The translations under genes were made by a program, and so were the position numbers. From an uncultured Bacteroidales bacterium (GTDB lineage: Bacteria; Bacteroidota; Bacteroidia; Bacteroidales; F082): a stretch of 64,000 nt of DNA. Every line of letters starts with the position of its first letter. Position 1 is the first letter of the stretch. The stretch spans positions 115,309 to 179,308 of the forward strand of contig CAJOIS010000001.1 of the NCBI GenBank assembly GCA_905234645.1, written 5' to 3'. This document shows, piece after piece, positions 7,779 to 17,701 of the stretch. A model generated the notes under the pieces. That model made no database searches. It saw nothing but the letters and a program-made list of their open reading frames with translations, and was not told the DNA's origin.

Positions 7779-8622
7779 TCCACTGATAGCTGCTGTCCTT
7801 CCTTAACCACGTCATCTGCCGCTTGGCATATTGCCGCGTGTGGATCTTGATTTGTTCCACGGCCTCTTCCAGAGTGCAGATGCCATCGAAATAGGCGAAT
7901 AATTCTTTGTAACCAACGGTGTTCAAGGCGTTCAGATCCCGCTTGGGATAGCGTGCTTTGGCTTCTTCCAACAGCCCTTGCTCCATCATCATGTCAACCC
8001 GCCTGTCGATGCGCTCGATGAGGGCTTGTCGGTCCCAAAGCAGGGCGTATTTCTTGATGGCGAAGTCGCGCTTGACCGTTTCGCCACTGCGGAACGAAGA
8101 GAATGGCTTTCCTGTTTGGTAGCAGACCTCCAAAGCGCGTTGTAGGCGGCGTGGGTTCTGCTGGTCTACGATGGCGTAATAGTCGGAGTCGAGACGCTGC
8201 AAGGCCTCTTGCATGCCATGCAAGCCTTCGTCATGGTATAGTTTCTCTACTTTCTCTCGGATTTCAGGCTCTACGTCGGGCATGGCGTCGATGCCGTTGC
8301 AGACGGCGTCGATGAAGAGACCAGAGCCGCCGGTCATGACAACAGTGTCATGGGTTTTGAAGAGCTCGTCCAAAAGTTGTATGGCGTCGCTCTCGTAGTC
8401 GGCCACATCGTATTTGTCCTCGATGCTGATGTGATGCACAAAATAATGCTTGGCTTGACTCAGTTCATCCTCGGTGGGTGCTGCCGTACCGATGCTCATC
8501 TCCTTGTAGAACTGACGGCTGTCGGCGGAGAGGATGACGGTATTCAAGGCCTTGGCCAACTCAATGGAGAAGGCGGTCTTGCCTGAGGCAGTGGGGCCGG
8601 CTATGACGATGAGGGTTTTCAT
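7723..8622 (-). CDS. miaA: tRNA dimethylallyltransferase
   Basis: The 299-residue enzyme transfers a dimethylallyl group to N6 of A37 in tRNAs that read codons starting with U. Visible motifs are the P-loop GPTASGKTAF near the N-terminus, LSADSRQFYKEMSIGTAAP, GGSGLFIDAV, the substrate segment QNPRRLQRALEV, and NTVGYKELFAYFDG toward the C-terminus. Length is typical. It overlaps the end of the convergent kinase gene by 56 bases, and a palindromic element separates it from cca upstream. Confidence 0.95.
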   Translation of the reverse strand: MKTLIVIAGPTASGKTAFSIELAKALNTVILSADSRQFYKEMSIGTAAPTEDELSQAKHYFVHHISIEDKYDVADYESDAIQLLDELFKTHDTVVMTGGSGLFIDAVCNGIDAMPDVEPEIREKVEKLYHDEGLHGMQEALQRLDSDYYAIVDQQNPRRLQRALEVCYQTGKPFSSFRSGETVKRDFAIKKYALLWDRQALIERIDRRVDMMMEQGLLEEAKARYPKRDLNALNTVGYKELFAYFDGICTLEEAVEQIKIHTRQYAKRQMTWLRKDSSYQWITPEDFDNTVSVLRQELA

Positions 8623-8645
8623 TGAATGCCATTGTTGTCGCTTTG

Positions 8646-8722
8646 CGTCATTGCGAGGAGGTTCGACGAAGCAATCCAGAAAAGAACTTTTTCTCTGGAC
8701 TGCTTCGTTCCTCGCAGTGACG
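8646..8722. repeat. Palindromic repeat (CGTCATTGCGAGG type) between cca and miaA
   Basis: The imperfect inverted repeat begins CGTCATTGCGAGGAGG and ends CCTCGCAGTGACG. Inner arms GAAGCAATCCAG and CTGGACTGCTTC surround a short A/T-rich loop. Elements with these end sequences are known as widespread dispersed palindromes in bacterial genomes. It lies in the 118-base gap between two minus-strand genes. Confidence 0.8.
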
Positions 8723-8740
8723 TAAAACGTGTCATAAGCT

Positions 8741-10216
8741 TTAAAGTTTATTCGGCACCGGTCCGTTATTTGCTACCACGATGGGCTCTTGGATTTCCTT
8801 CACCACACTAAGCCCCAGCTTCTTTCCTTCTTCCTTCATGAATGCGTAAGCCTCGGTGAAGTTGTTGCCGATGACACCGTCGAGGATGGCCTCGCGGATG
8901 GCGTTCTTGATGACGCCGACCTCGCGACCCTCAGGGATGCCAAAGGTCTCCATGATGGCATTGCCGTCGATGGGCGGCTGCCAGTTGCGCAGGTGGTCCT
9001 TGGCCTCGATTTCCTTTAGCTTTTCCTGCACGATCTCGAAATTGTGGTGGAACTTCTTGACTTTTTCCTCGTTTTTCGAGGTGATGTCGGCATGGCAGAG
9101 CAGCATAAGGTCGTCGATGTCGTCACCGGCATCAAACAAAAGCCTTCTCACTGCGCTGTCTGTGACCACGTCTTCGGCCAGGACGATGGGGCGAAGGTGG
9201 AGCAACACCAGCTTCTCCACATATTTCATCTTCTCGTTCAAGGGCAGCTTCATGGCGGCGAAGATCTTGGGCACCATTTTGGAACCTTTGAACTCATGGC
9301 CGTGGAAGGTCCAGCCTGTGCCGTCTTCCCAACGTTTGGTCTGGGGCTTGGCGATGTCGTGCAGCAAGGCAGCCCATCGCAGCCAGAGGTCGTCGCTTTT
9401 CTCGGCCACTTGGTCAAGCACTTGCAATGTGTGCAGGAAGTTGTCCTTATGGCCTCGGCCTTGCACGACTTCCACGCCTTTCAATTGGCAAAGCTGCGGG
9501 AAGATGAGCTTTAGCAGCCCGCTTTCATCCAATAGCTTGAATCCGATGGAAGGCTTCGGCGAGAGGATGATTTTGTTCAGCTCCTCGGTGACACGCTCCA
9601 TCGAGACGATCTTGATGCGCTCGGCATTGCGCTTAATGGCCTCAAAAGATTCATGTTCAATGTAGAACTTGAGTTGCGAAGCAAACCTGATGGCCCGCAT
9701 CATGCGGAGTGGGTCGTCGGAATAGGTGATGTCAGGGTCAAGGGGTGTTCTTAATAACAGTTCCTCCATGTCGGCCATGCCGCCGTAAAGGTCGATGAGC
9801 GTGCCGAAGTCCTCGGCATTGAGGCTGAGGGCCATGGCGTTGATGGTGAAGTCGCGGCGACTGATGTCGTCTTCCAACGTGCCGTTTTCCACCACGGGCT
9901 TGCGGCTGTTGCGGTCGTAGGACTCTTTCCTCGCGCCCACAAACTCTACTTCCATGCCATCGAAGCGAATCATGGCCGTGCCGAAGGCGCCGTAGTATTT
10001 GGCTTCCTTATGACCGGGCAGGAGAGAGGCGACCTTCTTTGCGAGGGTGATGCCGCTGCCCACGGTGACCACGTCAATGTCATTCGACGGACGGCGCAAC
10101 AGGATGTCGCGCACATAGCCGCCGATGACATAGCTCTTGTAGCCCAACTCCGCACTGGCGTAGGCAATCACCTTAAAGATCTTGCTGCTGATATGTTTCT
10201 TGAAGTCGTAGTTCAT
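8741..10216 (-). CDS. cca: CCA-adding tRNA nucleotidyltransferase with HD domain
   Basis: The 491-residue protein starts with the class II poly(A) polymerase/CCA-transferase head: VIGGYVRDILLRR, NDIDVVTVG (catalytic DxD) and RRDFTINAMALSL. The RNA-binding neck follows, then an HD phosphohydrolase-like domain with RWAALLHDIAKPQTKRW. It builds or repairs the 3' CCA end of tRNAs. The start codon overlaps the clpC stop codon by one base (TGATG), so the two genes are probably translationally coupled. Confidence 0.93.
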   Translation of the reverse strand: MNYDFKKHISSKIFKVIAYASAELGYKSYVIGGYVRDILLRRPSNDIDVVTVGSGITLAKKVASLLPGHKEAKYYGAFGTAMIRFDGMEVEFVGARKESYDRNSRKPVVENGTLEDDISRRDFTINAMALSLNAEDFGTLIDLYGGMADMEELLLRTPLDPDITYSDDPLRMMRAIRFASQLKFYIEHESFEAIKRNAERIKIVSMERVTEELNKIILSPKPSIGFKLLDESGLLKLIFPQLCQLKGVEVVQGRGHKDNFLHTLQVLDQVAEKSDDLWLRWAALLHDIAKPQTKRWEDGTGWTFHGHEFKGSKMVPKIFAAMKLPLNEKMKYVEKLVLLHLRPIVLAEDVVTDSAVRRLLFDAGDDIDDLMLLCHADITSKNEEKVKKFHHNFEIVQEKLKEIEAKDHLRNWQPPIDGNAIMETFGIPEGREVGVIKNAIREAILDGVIGNNFTEAYAFMKEEGKKLGLSVVKEIQEPIVVANNGPVPNKL

Positions 10217-12795
10217 CAGACTTTGGCTTCTTCAAGGACTTTCTTTTCGGTCGGGATGATGTTGACGATGGTCTCTTCGCCCTTTTCGTCGAGGTCGATA
10301 CTGATGGTGTCGCCGATATGGAGGTTGGCGGAGATGATGGCCTCGGCCAAGACGTCTTCCACATACTTCTGGACGGCACGCTTCAACGGACGGGCACCAT
10401 ATTGTTCGTCCCAGCCCTTCTCGGCGAGGAAGTCCATGGCCTTCTCGGTGATTTCGATCTTGTAGCCCATCTCTTCGACGCGCTTGACCACCTGACGAAT
10501 CTCGATGCCGATAATTTTCTGGATGTCATTCTTTTCCAAAGCGTTGAACATCACCACATCGTCGACGCGGTTGAGGAACTCGGGCGCGAAGGTGCGCTTC
10601 AAGGCATTGTCGATGACGCTCTGTGAATACTCGTTCTTCGCGTTGAGCTTGGCCTGTGTGCCGAAGCCGACACCTTGACCGAAGTCCTTCAGTTGGCGCG
10701 AGCCGATGTTGGAGGTCATGATGATGATGGTGTTCTTGAAGTCGACCTTACGACCGAGACTATCGGTGAGCTGGCCGTCGTCGAGGACTTGGAGCAGCAG
10801 GTTGAACACATCGGGGTGAGCCTTCTCGATTTCATCCAAAAGCACGATGGAGTAGGGCTTGCGGCGCACTTTCTCGGTAAGCTGTCCGCCTTCTTCGTAA
10901 CCCACATATCCAGGAGGCGCTCCCACGAGGCGCGACACGGCGAACTTCTCCATGTATTCGCTCATGTCGATGCGGATGAGGGCGTCTTCGCTGTCGAAGA
11001 GGAACTTGGCCAGCACCTTGGCGAGGTAGGTCTTACCTACGCCCGTGGGACCGAGGAAGATGAACGAGCCGATGGGCTTGTTCGGGTCTTTCAGTCCGGC
11101 GCGGTTGCGACGGATGGCACGGGTCACTTTCTTGATGGCCTCGTCCTGACCGATGACGGTGCCTGCCAACTCAGTTTCCATGTGCATCAGGCGGTCGCCT
11201 TCGTTCTTGGCGATGCGCTGCACAGGCACTCCGGTCATCATGGCGACGACCTCGGCGACGTTCTGCTCAGTCACGGGTTGGCGATGCGCCACGGCGTTGT
11301 CCTCCCATGCTTTCTTGACGTCCTCAAGTTTGGCCATGATTTTCACCTCTTCGTTGCGGTACATACCCGCTTCCTCGAACTTCTGCTCGGCGATGGCGGC
11401 TTTCTTGTCCTTGCGTACGGCTTCTAGGCGACCTTCCAACTCAGTAATCTCGCTCGGCACGTCAATATTCTTGATGTGGACGCGTGCACCGGCTTCGTCC
11501 AAGGCGTCGATGGCCTTGTCGGGCAGGTGACGGTCGCTGAGGTAACGGTCGGTGAGTTTTACGCAGGCTTCGATGGCTTCGGGCGTGTAGGTGACCAGGT
11601 GATGGTCTTCGTATCTCGGTTTGATGTTGTTCAGGATCTCGATGGTCTCGGCGGGCGTGGTGGGCTCGACGAGGATCTTCTGGAAACGACGCTCCAAAGC
11701 ACCGTCTTTCTCGATGTACTGGCGGTATTCATCAAGCGTGGTGGAGCCGATGCACTGCAACTCACCGCGCGCCAAGGCGGGCTTGAACATGTTGCTGGCA
11801 TCCAAGGAGCCATTGGCATTACCTGCACCAACGAGGGTATGGATTTCGTCGACGAAGAGGATGATGTCGCGGTTGTTTTCCAACTCGTTGAGTATGGCCT
11901 TGATGCGTTCCTCAAACTGGCCACGGTATTTGGTGCCGGCCACGATGGAGCCGATGTCGAGCATGACGACGCGCTTATTAAATAAGGTGCGTGGCACGCG
12001 ATGTTGCACGATGCGGATGGCCAGGCCCTCGGCGATGGCTGACTTGCCCACGCCAGGTTCACCGATGAGGATGGGGTTGTTCTTCTTGCGGCGGCTAAGG
12101 ATCTGGGCGATGCGTTCCAGCTCACGCTCACGGCCAACGATGGGGTCGAGGCGGTTTTCCTCGGCGGCTTTGGTGAGGTCGCGGCCGAAGTTATCGAGCA
12201 CAGGAGTCTTGCTCTTGGCGGCAGGAGTCTTCTTGGGCTTCTCTTGTTGCGGCCGGATCTCGTTCATCAGGTCGTCTTCCTCTTCGTCTTCCTCCTCAAA
12301 AATGTTGGAAGCGTAGCCTTGTTGCTCTTCGGGCGCCGATTCTTGCGGGTCGCTGTTTTCGGCCGCGAAGCGCAGCAGCTCCTGCTTGAAGTTATCATAA
12401 TAGATGCCTTCAAACTCAAGGTTTTGCGATATGATGTTGTTCTTCTCGTGCAGGATGGCCAGCATGAGGTGCTCGGAGCGGACGATGTCCGAATGGAACT
12501 CCTTGGCGATGATATAGGTGAACTTCAGCACGCGCTCGGCCTGCTTGGTCAGCGGCAATGCCAGCACTTGGCTGGAGTTGCTGTTGGCGGTGCGTACCGA
12601 GGCTTCCAGTTTCTTCGAGAAGACTTCTATGTTCAGGTTGAGGTTTTCCAAAATGCGGATGGCAGCGCTGCCGCCTTCCTTCAACATACCCAAAAAAAGG
12701 TGCTCCAACCCGACGTATGCGTTCCCCAGACGCTGTGCCTCTTGGTGACTGAGTGACAAAATGGCACGAACCCTAGGAGAAAATTTTGCGTCCAT
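10216..12795 (-). CDS. clpC: ClpC-type AAA+ unfoldase
   Basis: The 859-residue protein has the Clp-N double repeat (residues 1-150), a first AAA module with GEPGVGKSAIAEG and ILFVDEIHTLVGAG, a UVR-like middle segment (AAIAEQKFEEAGMYRNEEV), and a second AAA module with LGPTGVGKTYLAK and LLDEIEKAHPDVF. The D2-small domain follows. It unfolds substrates for ClpP in protein quality control. The order of domains, with a UVR segment and a short middle domain, fits ClpC rather than ClpB. A linker rich in Glu (about residues 150-175) separates N and D1 domains. It is first in the clpC-cca pair. Confidence 0.95.
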   Translation of the reverse strand: MDAKFSPRVRAILSLSHQEAQRLGNAYVGLEHLFLGMLKEGGSAAIRILENLNLNIEVFSKKLEASVRTANSNSSQVLALPLTKQAERVLKFTYIIAKEFHSDIVRSEHLMLAILHEKNNIISQNLEFEGIYYDNFKQELLRFAAENSDPQESAPEEQQGYASNIFEEEDEEEDDLMNEIRPQQEKPKKTPAAKSKTPVLDNFGRDLTKAAEENRLDPIVGRERELERIAQILSRRKKNNPILIGEPGVGKSAIAEGLAIRIVQHRVPRTLFNKRVVMLDIGSIVAGTKYRGQFEERIKAILNELENNRDIILFVDEIHTLVGAGNANGSLDASNMFKPALARGELQCIGSTTLDEYRQYIEKDGALERRFQKILVEPTTPAETIEILNNIKPRYEDHHLVTYTPEAIEACVKLTDRYLSDRHLPDKAIDALDEAGARVHIKNIDVPSEITELEGRLEAVRKDKKAAIAEQKFEEAGMYRNEEVKIMAKLEDVKKAWEDNAVAHRQPVTEQNVAEVVAMMTGVPVQRIAKNEGDRLMHMETELAGTVIGQDEAIKKVTRAIRRNRAGLKDPNKPIGSFIFLGPTGVGKTYLAKVLAKFLFDSEDALIRIDMSEYMEKFAVSRLVGAPPGYVGYEEGGQLTEKVRRKPYSIVLLDEIEKAHPDVFNLLLQVLDDGQLTDSLGRKVDFKNTIIIMTSNIGSRQLKDFGQGVGFGTQAKLNAKNEYSQSVIDNALKRTFAPEFLNRVDDVVMFNALEKNDIQKIIGIEIRQVVKRVEEMGYKIEITEKAMDFLAEKGWDEQYGARPLKRAVQKYVEDVLAEAIISANLHIGDTISIDLDEKGEETIVNIIPTEKKVLEEAKV

Positions 12796-12869
12796 ATGGT
12801 TATAATTCGTTTATATTCAGTAATTTAAATAATAATCGTATTTTTCTTTCAAAAAGCACTTCTGCGGTG

Positions 12870-12877
12870 CAAAGTTA
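12870..12877 (-). promoter_or_regulatory. -7 box of clpC
   Basis: On the minus strand TAACTTTG fits TAnnTTTG exactly, 74 bases before the clpC ATG. Confidence 0.55.
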
Positions 12878-12936
12878 CAAACAAAAACCGCGCCGCGCCA
12901 CTACCAAAGTCAGATTCTTTAAAAATGACTCAGTTC

Positions 12937-12984
12937 GGGCGGATTTGCAATCCGTCCGTTTTTGAATATTAGCATTTGCAATGC
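12937..12984. repeat. Two small related hairpins in the clpC-higB gap
   Basis: GGATTTGCAATCC, extended by flanking GGC/GTC bases, and GCATTTGCAATGC about 30 bases later share the core ATTTGCAAT. Apart from these and two promoter boxes the 274-base gap 12796-13069 shows nothing else. Confidence 0.6.
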
Positions 12985-13040
12985 GAAAAGACAACGATAA
13001 AAAATGTTCGCAAAATTAGTGAACATTCGAAACAAATTCT

Positions 13041-13048
13041 TATTTTTG
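13041..13048 (+). promoter_or_regulatory. -7 box of the higBA pair
   Basis: TATTTTTG lies 22 bases before the higB ATG at 13070. Confidence 0.55.
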
Positions 13049-13069
13049 CAGCGAAGATTTATAAATAAG

Positions 13070-13387
13070 ATGCAGATTGTCTTTCAAAAAGAATATCTGA
13101 GCGAGTTGTACTATAACGGCAAATCAAGCGACAAGAAACATCGCTTTCAGCCTGACATTGTAAAACGATAAACTCATGTGGTTAACACGCTCATTTCTGC
13201 GAACAGGATTGAGGATTTGTTTCCTTTGCGTTCGTTGAATTATGAAAAGCTTGAAGGCGATATGAAGGGATATGAGTCTGTTCGTGTGAATGACAAGTAT
13301 CGATTAATTATTCGTTCTGAGACAATCGAAAGCAAACAAATGATTACTGTTTGTAATATTATTGATTTGACAAACCATTATAAATGA
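13070..13387 (+). pseudogene. higB: HigB-type toxin with in-frame stop codon
   Basis: From the ATG at 13070 the frame reads MQIVFQKEYLSELYYNGKSS and goes on to HRFQPDIVKR, then meets TAA at 13169-13171. It continues in the same frame without any shift as THVVNTLISANRIEDLFPLR through VRVNDKYRLIIR to the stop at 13387. Total length, 105 codons, equals that of intact HigB-like mRNA interferases of the RelE fold. The family usually has a tyrosine after the KR/KK, so a TAT or TAC to TAA change is the simplest explanation. The antitoxin gene starts 8 bases downstream and is intact. A GTG at 13178 could restart translation, but the product would lack the first third of the fold. Confidence 0.8.
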
Positions 13388-13394
13388 TAAGATT

Positions 13395-13706
13395 ATGGCT
13401 AACATAGGTTATTCGTTCTATCCCACACATCCTGGGGACATTCTAAAAGAGGAGCTAGAAGCCCGAAAGATTTCGCAACGCAGTTTTGCGAAGCAAGTGG
13501 GTATGTCTTATTCGGTGTTGAATGAACTGCTGAATGGCAAGCGCCCGTTGACACCTTCAACGGCCTTGTTGTTTGAGGTTGCATTGGGCATTTCTGCGGA
13601 TATGTTGATGAATCTGCAGACCCGCTATAATCTGCAGACTGCACGTAATGACAGTAAGATAACCAAATGGTTGTCAGGTATTCCGCGTGTGGCAGCATTG
13701 TGGTGA
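13395..13706 (+). CDS. higA: HigA-type antitoxin, XRE family
   Basis: The 103-residue protein begins with the HigA/VapI signature PTHPGDILKEELEARKISQR, followed by a helix-turn-helix (SFAKQVGMSYSVLNELLNGK) and LTPSTALLFEVALGISADML. It should bind HigB and repress the shared promoter at 13041. It is intact although the toxin gene upstream is interrupted, the usual order of loss in decaying toxin-antitoxin pairs. Confidence 0.9.
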   Translation: MANIGYSFYPTHPGDILKEELEARKISQRSFAKQVGMSYSVLNELLNGKRPLTPSTALLFEVALGISADMLMNLQTRYNLQTARNDSKITKWLSGIPRVAALW

Positions 13707-13748
13707 TGCAAAAACAAAACTTTTTGAAAAACCTATCAGTTTTTTTTC

Positions 13749-13756
13749 TAACTTTG
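13749..13756 (+). promoter_or_regulatory. -7 box of gyrA
   Basis: TAACTTTG matches the consensus, 37 bases before the gyrA ATG. A TTTTTG about 20 bases upstream could be the -33 element. Confidence 0.6.
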
Positions 13757-13793
13757 CACCCTTATTAATTAAAGCGAAAACTAAAACCCCAAA

Positions 13794-16382
13794 ATGGACG
13801 AAAATAATATCAATACCACTGAAAATCAGGAAGAAAACATTCCTGAAAACACTGGAGAAAAGATTATCAAGGTCAACCTTGAGAACCAAATGAAGTCGGC
13901 TTACATCGACTATTCGATGTCGGTCATCGTATCGCGTGCCCTTCCTGATGTGCGCGACGGCCTCAAACCGGTGCAGCGCCGTGTGTTGTATGGCATGAAG
14001 AACATGGGCGTCACATCGAGAGGAGCCTACAGGAAATCCGCCAAGATCGTCGGTGAAGTGATGGGTAACTATCACCCGCATGGCGATTCTGCCATCTATG
14101 ACACTCTGGCACGTATGGCTCAGTGGTGGTCGCTGCGTTATCCCTTGGTGGATCCCCAAGGTAACTTCGGTTCGATGGACGGCGACAGCCCCGCTGCCAT
14201 GCGTTATACCGAGGCGCGTCTGGAGAAGATTTCCGAAGAGATGCTCGACGACCTCGACAAGGATACTGTTGATTTCCAGAATACTTTTGACGATTCCTCG
14301 CAGGAGCCTACCGTGCTTCCTACGCAGATTCCTGGCTTGTTGGTGAATGGCTCCAGCGGCATCGCCGTGGGTATGGCCACCAACATGGCGCCACATAACC
14401 TCAGCGAGTGCGTCGATGGCATCATCGCTTATATCGACAACCGCGACATCGACACGGCCGGCTTGATGCAATACATCAAAGCCCCCGATTTCCCGACCGC
14501 AGGCATCATCTACGGCTACGAAGGTGTGCGTGAGGCGTTTGAGACGGGTAGAGGTCGCATCGTCCTCCGTGGCGAGACCCACTTCGAGGAACACAATGGC
14601 CATGAGCGCATCATCGCCACCTCGGTGCCTTACCAGGTCAACAAGGCCGAGATGATCAAGAAGACCGCCGACCTCGTCAACGACAAGAAGTTGGAAGGCC
14701 TCGCCGACATTCGCGACGAGTCAGATAGAAAAGGTATCCGCGTGGTGTATGAGCTGAAACGCGACGCCAATCCCGACGTGGTGCTGAATAAGTTGTTTAT
14801 GATGACGCCGCTGCAAAGCTCGTTCAACGTGAATAATGTGGCTTTGGTCAACGGTCGCCCTTATACCTTGAACCTCAAGCAGCTGATTGAGCATTTCGTG
14901 GCGCACCGCCATGAAGTCGTCCTGCGCCGCACGCGCTTCGACCTGAAGAAAGCCGAAGACCGTGCCCATATCTTGGAGGGTTTGGCCCGCGCCATCGACA
15001 TCGTCGACGAGATCATCGCCACCATTCGTGCCTGTAAGGGCGGCACCCCCGAAGCCAAGCAAGCCATCATGGACAAGTTCGGCTTCGACGACCCGCAAGC
15101 CAGCGCTATCGTGGCCTACCGCCTCGGTCAGTTGGCCGGACTTGAGATCAAGAAGATCATGGACGAGTTGGAGGAAATCCACGAGCGCATCAAATACTTC
15201 AACGAAATTCTGAATAATGAGGCATTGCAGTTCCAGATCATCAAGGACGAGCTGCTGGTCATCAAAGAAAAATATGGCGACGCCCGTCGTACCCAGATTG
15301 TGCCTGCTGCCGGTGAGTTCCGCATGGAAGACATCATCGCCGACGATGCCGTGGTCATCACCATCTCGCACCTCGGTTACATCAAGCGCACGCCGCTGAC
15401 CGAATACCGTGTGCAGAGCCGTGGTGGTAAGGGCTCGAAAGGCTCCGCCACCCGCGACACCGACTTCATCGAGCATATCTTCACGGCCACGAACCACAAC
15501 CACCTGCTGTTCTTCACCGAACAAGGCAAGTGTTACAAGTTGCGTGCCTTCGAGATTCCCGAGGAAGGCAAGAACAGCAAGGGTCGCGCCATCCAAAACC
15601 TGATTCCGATCGACAAGGACAACAAGGTGATGGCCTACCTCAACGTGAAGAGCATGAGCGATGAGGAATACCTTGAAAACAACTACATCATCCTCTGCAC
15701 CAAGAAGGGTATCATCAAGAAGACTAACCTGGCTGCTTATAAGAATGTACGCCAAAACGGTATCATCGCTGTTAACATCCGCGAGGACGACCAACTGTTG
15801 GAGGCCTGCCTCACCAGTGGCAACGACGAGGTGCTGATGGCTGTCCGCTCGGGCAAGGCTGTCCGCTTCAACGAGCAGACCGTCCGTCCTATGGGTCGTA
15901 CCGCCACAGGTGTGAAGGCCATTACCTTGGGTTCACCCGAAGACGAAGTCATTGGCATGGTCTGCATCAACGACCCGCAACAGACCGTCTTGGTGGTCTC
16001 GGAGAAGGGCTTCGGCAAGCGCTCCAACATCGACGACTACCGCATCACCAACCGTGGTGCCAAGGGTGTGAAGACCCTCAACATCACCGACAAGACCGGC
16101 GACCTTATCGCCATCAAGGGTGTGACCGACGATGAGGACTTGATGATCATCAACAAGTCGGGCATCGTCATCCGCATGGAGGTCAGCAAACTCCGCGTGA
16201 TGGGTCGTGCCACCCAAGGTGTGAAGCTCATCGACCTGCGTGGTACCGACGAGATTGCCGCTGTCACCAAGACCGAACATGAAGAAGAGGAAGAGGAAAC
16301 CGAGGCCATCGAGCCCGTTGAAGGCGTTGAAGGCGTCGAAGGGCAGGCTGAAGAAACCTCTGAAAACACTTTGGAACAATAA
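13794..16382 (+). CDS. gyrA: DNA gyrase subunit A
   Basis: The 862-residue protein has the topoisomerase IIA breakage-reunion domain with the catalytic tyrosine in AMRYTEARL (Tyr138), followed by six-bladed C-terminal repeats. The QGSRGGKG-like GyrA box appears as [10 protein letters not shown]. The quinolone-resistance region reads [10 protein letters not shown], with Ser99 and Asp103 at the places of E. coli Ser83 and Asp87, so it looks wild type. The tail is acidic ([11 protein letters not shown]) and ends in a low-complexity stretch. The next gene, a TPR protein, starts 54 bases later without an obvious terminator. Confidence 0.97.
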   Translation: MDENNINTTENQEENIPENTGEKIIKVNLENQMKSAYIDYSMSVIVSRALPDVRDGLKPVQRRVLYGMKNMGVTSRGAYRKSAKIVGEVMGNYHPHGDSAIYDTLARMAQWWSLRYPLVDPQGNFGSMDGDSPAAMRYTEARLEKISEEMLDDLDKDTVDFQNTFDDSSQEPTVLPTQIPGLLVNGSSGIAVGMATNMAPHNLSECVDGIIAYIDNRDIDTAGLMQYIKAPDFPTAGIIYGYEGVREAFETGRGRIVLRGETHFEEHNGHERIIATSVPYQVNKAEMIKKTADLVNDKKLEGLADIRDESDRKGIRVVYELKRDANPDVVLNKLFMMTPLQSSFNVNNVALVNGRPYTLNLKQLIEHFVAHRHEVVLRRTRFDLKKAEDRAHILEGLARAIDIVDEIIATIRACKGGTPEAKQAIMDKFGFDDPQASAIVAYRLGQLAGLEIKKIMDELEEIHERIKYFNEILNNEALQFQIIKDELLVIKEKYGDARRTQIVPAAGEFRMEDIIADDAVVITISHLGYIKRTPLTEYRVQSRGGKGSKGSATRDTDFIEHIFTATNHNHLLFFTEQGKCYKLRAFEIPEEGKNSKGRAIQNLIPIDKDNKVMAYLNVKSMSDEEYLENNYIILCTKKGIIKKTNLAAYKNVRQNGIIAVNIREDDQLLEACLTSGNDEVLMAVRSGKAVRFNEQTVRPMGRTATGVKAITLGSPEDEVIGMVCINDPQQTVLVVSEKGFGKRSNIDDYRITNRGAKGVKTLNITDKTGDLIAIKGVTDDEDLMIINKSGIVIRMEVSKLRVMGRATQGVKLIDLRGTDEIAAVTKTEHEEEEEETEAIEPVEGVEGVEGQAEETSENTLEQ

Positions 16383-16436
16383 TTGTATAGAACAATATCA
16401 ACAAACGAAATTGTCAAACTTTAAATACTTGGAAAA

Positions 16437-17615
16437 ATGAAAAAAGTAATGATTTTGCTGGTCATCGCCCTCACTGCCAACGTGATGATGGCCCAAAAGA
16501 AAGACAGAACCGACGCCTACATGTACAACAAGAACGGCCAGTACGAGAAGGCAATGAAATCCATTGACAAGTGCGTTAACCACGAGCAGTTCCTTGGCAT
16601 GAAGCCCAACGACCAGGCTACCGCTTGGCTCTATCGCGCCGCCATTTATCAGAACATCCTTCAGTCCAACGATGAGAACCTTAAGGCTCAAGTCCCCAAC
16701 GCTCTTGAAATCGTCTATGAGTCGTTGATGAACTGCATGAAGAACGAATCTTTCGTGGAAGAGAACCAGATGGAAATCGCCACCCGTATCGGATCGGTCT
16801 TGACGGCTTATTATTCACAAGGTGCCGACGACTACAACAACGGCAAGTTTGCTGAAGCCGCTCCCTTGTTCAAGAAGGCCTACGACATCGCCAAGTCATT
16901 GGGTGGTGGTAACGAAGCCAGCGACATGCTGAACCTCGCCGCCACTTCCGCTCTGAGAGCAGAAGAATACACCACCGCTCTGGAGTATTTCGATGAGCTG
17001 AAGCTCAGTGGCGTTGAGAATGCAGAGCTTTACAGACACATGGCCGCTTGCTACAATGGATTGGGTGATGCTGAACAAGCCATGGATATGATCAACGCGG
17101 GCTTGGCTATTGATCCCAGCGATGCCAACCTCATCCTTGAAAAGGTGAATGCCTACCTGAAGGAAGGCAAGGGTGCTGATGCCGTCGCTGACCTTGAAAA
17201 GCTTCTTGAACTCGATCCTGAAAATGCCCAGCTGCTCTTCGTGCTTGGCACCATCTACGGCGATGAGAACAACGGAGATATTTTCGACACCGACAAAGCT
17301 CGCCAATACTATGAGCAGGCTCTCACCATCAAGCCGGACTACTATGATGCCACCTATAACATCGGCGTTCTTTACACCACGATGGCCAACAAGTACATTG
17401 AGGAAGCCAATGAAATCACCGGCTTCTCAAAGGCTGAAATCGCCAAGTACGACGGCCTCATCGAACAGGCCAACGAACTGCTTCGCACGGGTCTTCCTTA
17501 CCTGCAGCAGGCCTACGAAGCCCAGCCTTCAGACGACGTGAAGAACGTGTTGCGCTCCATCTATGTGAAGCTCAAGATGACCGACGAGGTGAAGGCCTTG
17601 GACGGCAGAGAATAA
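16437..17615 (+). CDS. Secreted TPR-repeat protein
   Basis: The 392-residue product has a signal peptide (KKVMILLVIALTANVMMAQ) and several tetratricopeptide repeats. Examples are AELYRHMAACYNGLGDAEQA, LEKLLELDPENAQLLFVLGT and ALTIKPDYYDATYNIGVLYT. It is predicted to be periplasmic or attached to the outer membrane; TPRs mediate protein contacts, and no catalytic motif is present. It follows gyrA by 54 bases and ends at a clear terminator, so gyrA and this gene are likely co-transcribed. Specific function unknown. Confidence 0.85.
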   Translation: MKKVMILLVIALTANVMMAQKKDRTDAYMYNKNGQYEKAMKSIDKCVNHEQFLGMKPNDQATAWLYRAAIYQNILQSNDENLKAQVPNALEIVYESLMNCMKNESFVEENQMEIATRIGSVLTAYYSQGADDYNNGKFAEAAPLFKKAYDIAKSLGGGNEASDMLNLAATSALRAEEYTTALEYFDELKLSGVENAELYRHMAACYNGLGDAEQAMDMINAGLAIDPSDANLILEKVNAYLKEGKGADAVADLEKLLELDPENAQLLFVLGTIYGDENNGDIFDTDKARQYYEQALTIKPDYYDATYNIGVLYTTMANKYIEEANEITGFSKAEIAKYDGLIEQANELLRTGLPYLQQAYEAQPSDDVKNVLRSIYVKLKMTDEVKALDGRE

Positions 17616-17634
17616 TACAAGATAACACAAATGC

Positions 17635-17665
17635 AAAAAGCCTCGCAACCGCGAGGCTTTTTTTA
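17635..17665 (+). terminator. Rho-independent terminator of the gyrA-TPR unit
   Basis: The stem AAAAAGCCTCGC / GCGAGGCTTTTT with loop AACC runs into a T-rich tail, about 20 bases after the stop codon. The A-run on the other side could make it bidirectional for the convergent gene ending at 17702. Confidence 0.9.
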
Positions 17666-17701
17666 TTTGGCCATTCATGACCACAACGGTCTCGTTTCAC
17701 G

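Noticed and set aside
10675..11427. 250-codon open frame antisense to clpC
   Set aside because: Shadow of a highly conserved coding sequence, with no promoter box or protein family.
13169..13171. Alternative genetic code or stop readthrough in higB
   Set aside because: Every other gene in the window uses TAA as a normal stop, so a point mutation is simpler.
14721..15794. 357-codon open frame antisense to gyrA
   Set aside because: It lies wholly inside gyrA, has a composition typical of a reverse-frame shadow in GC-rich codons and no recognisable motif.
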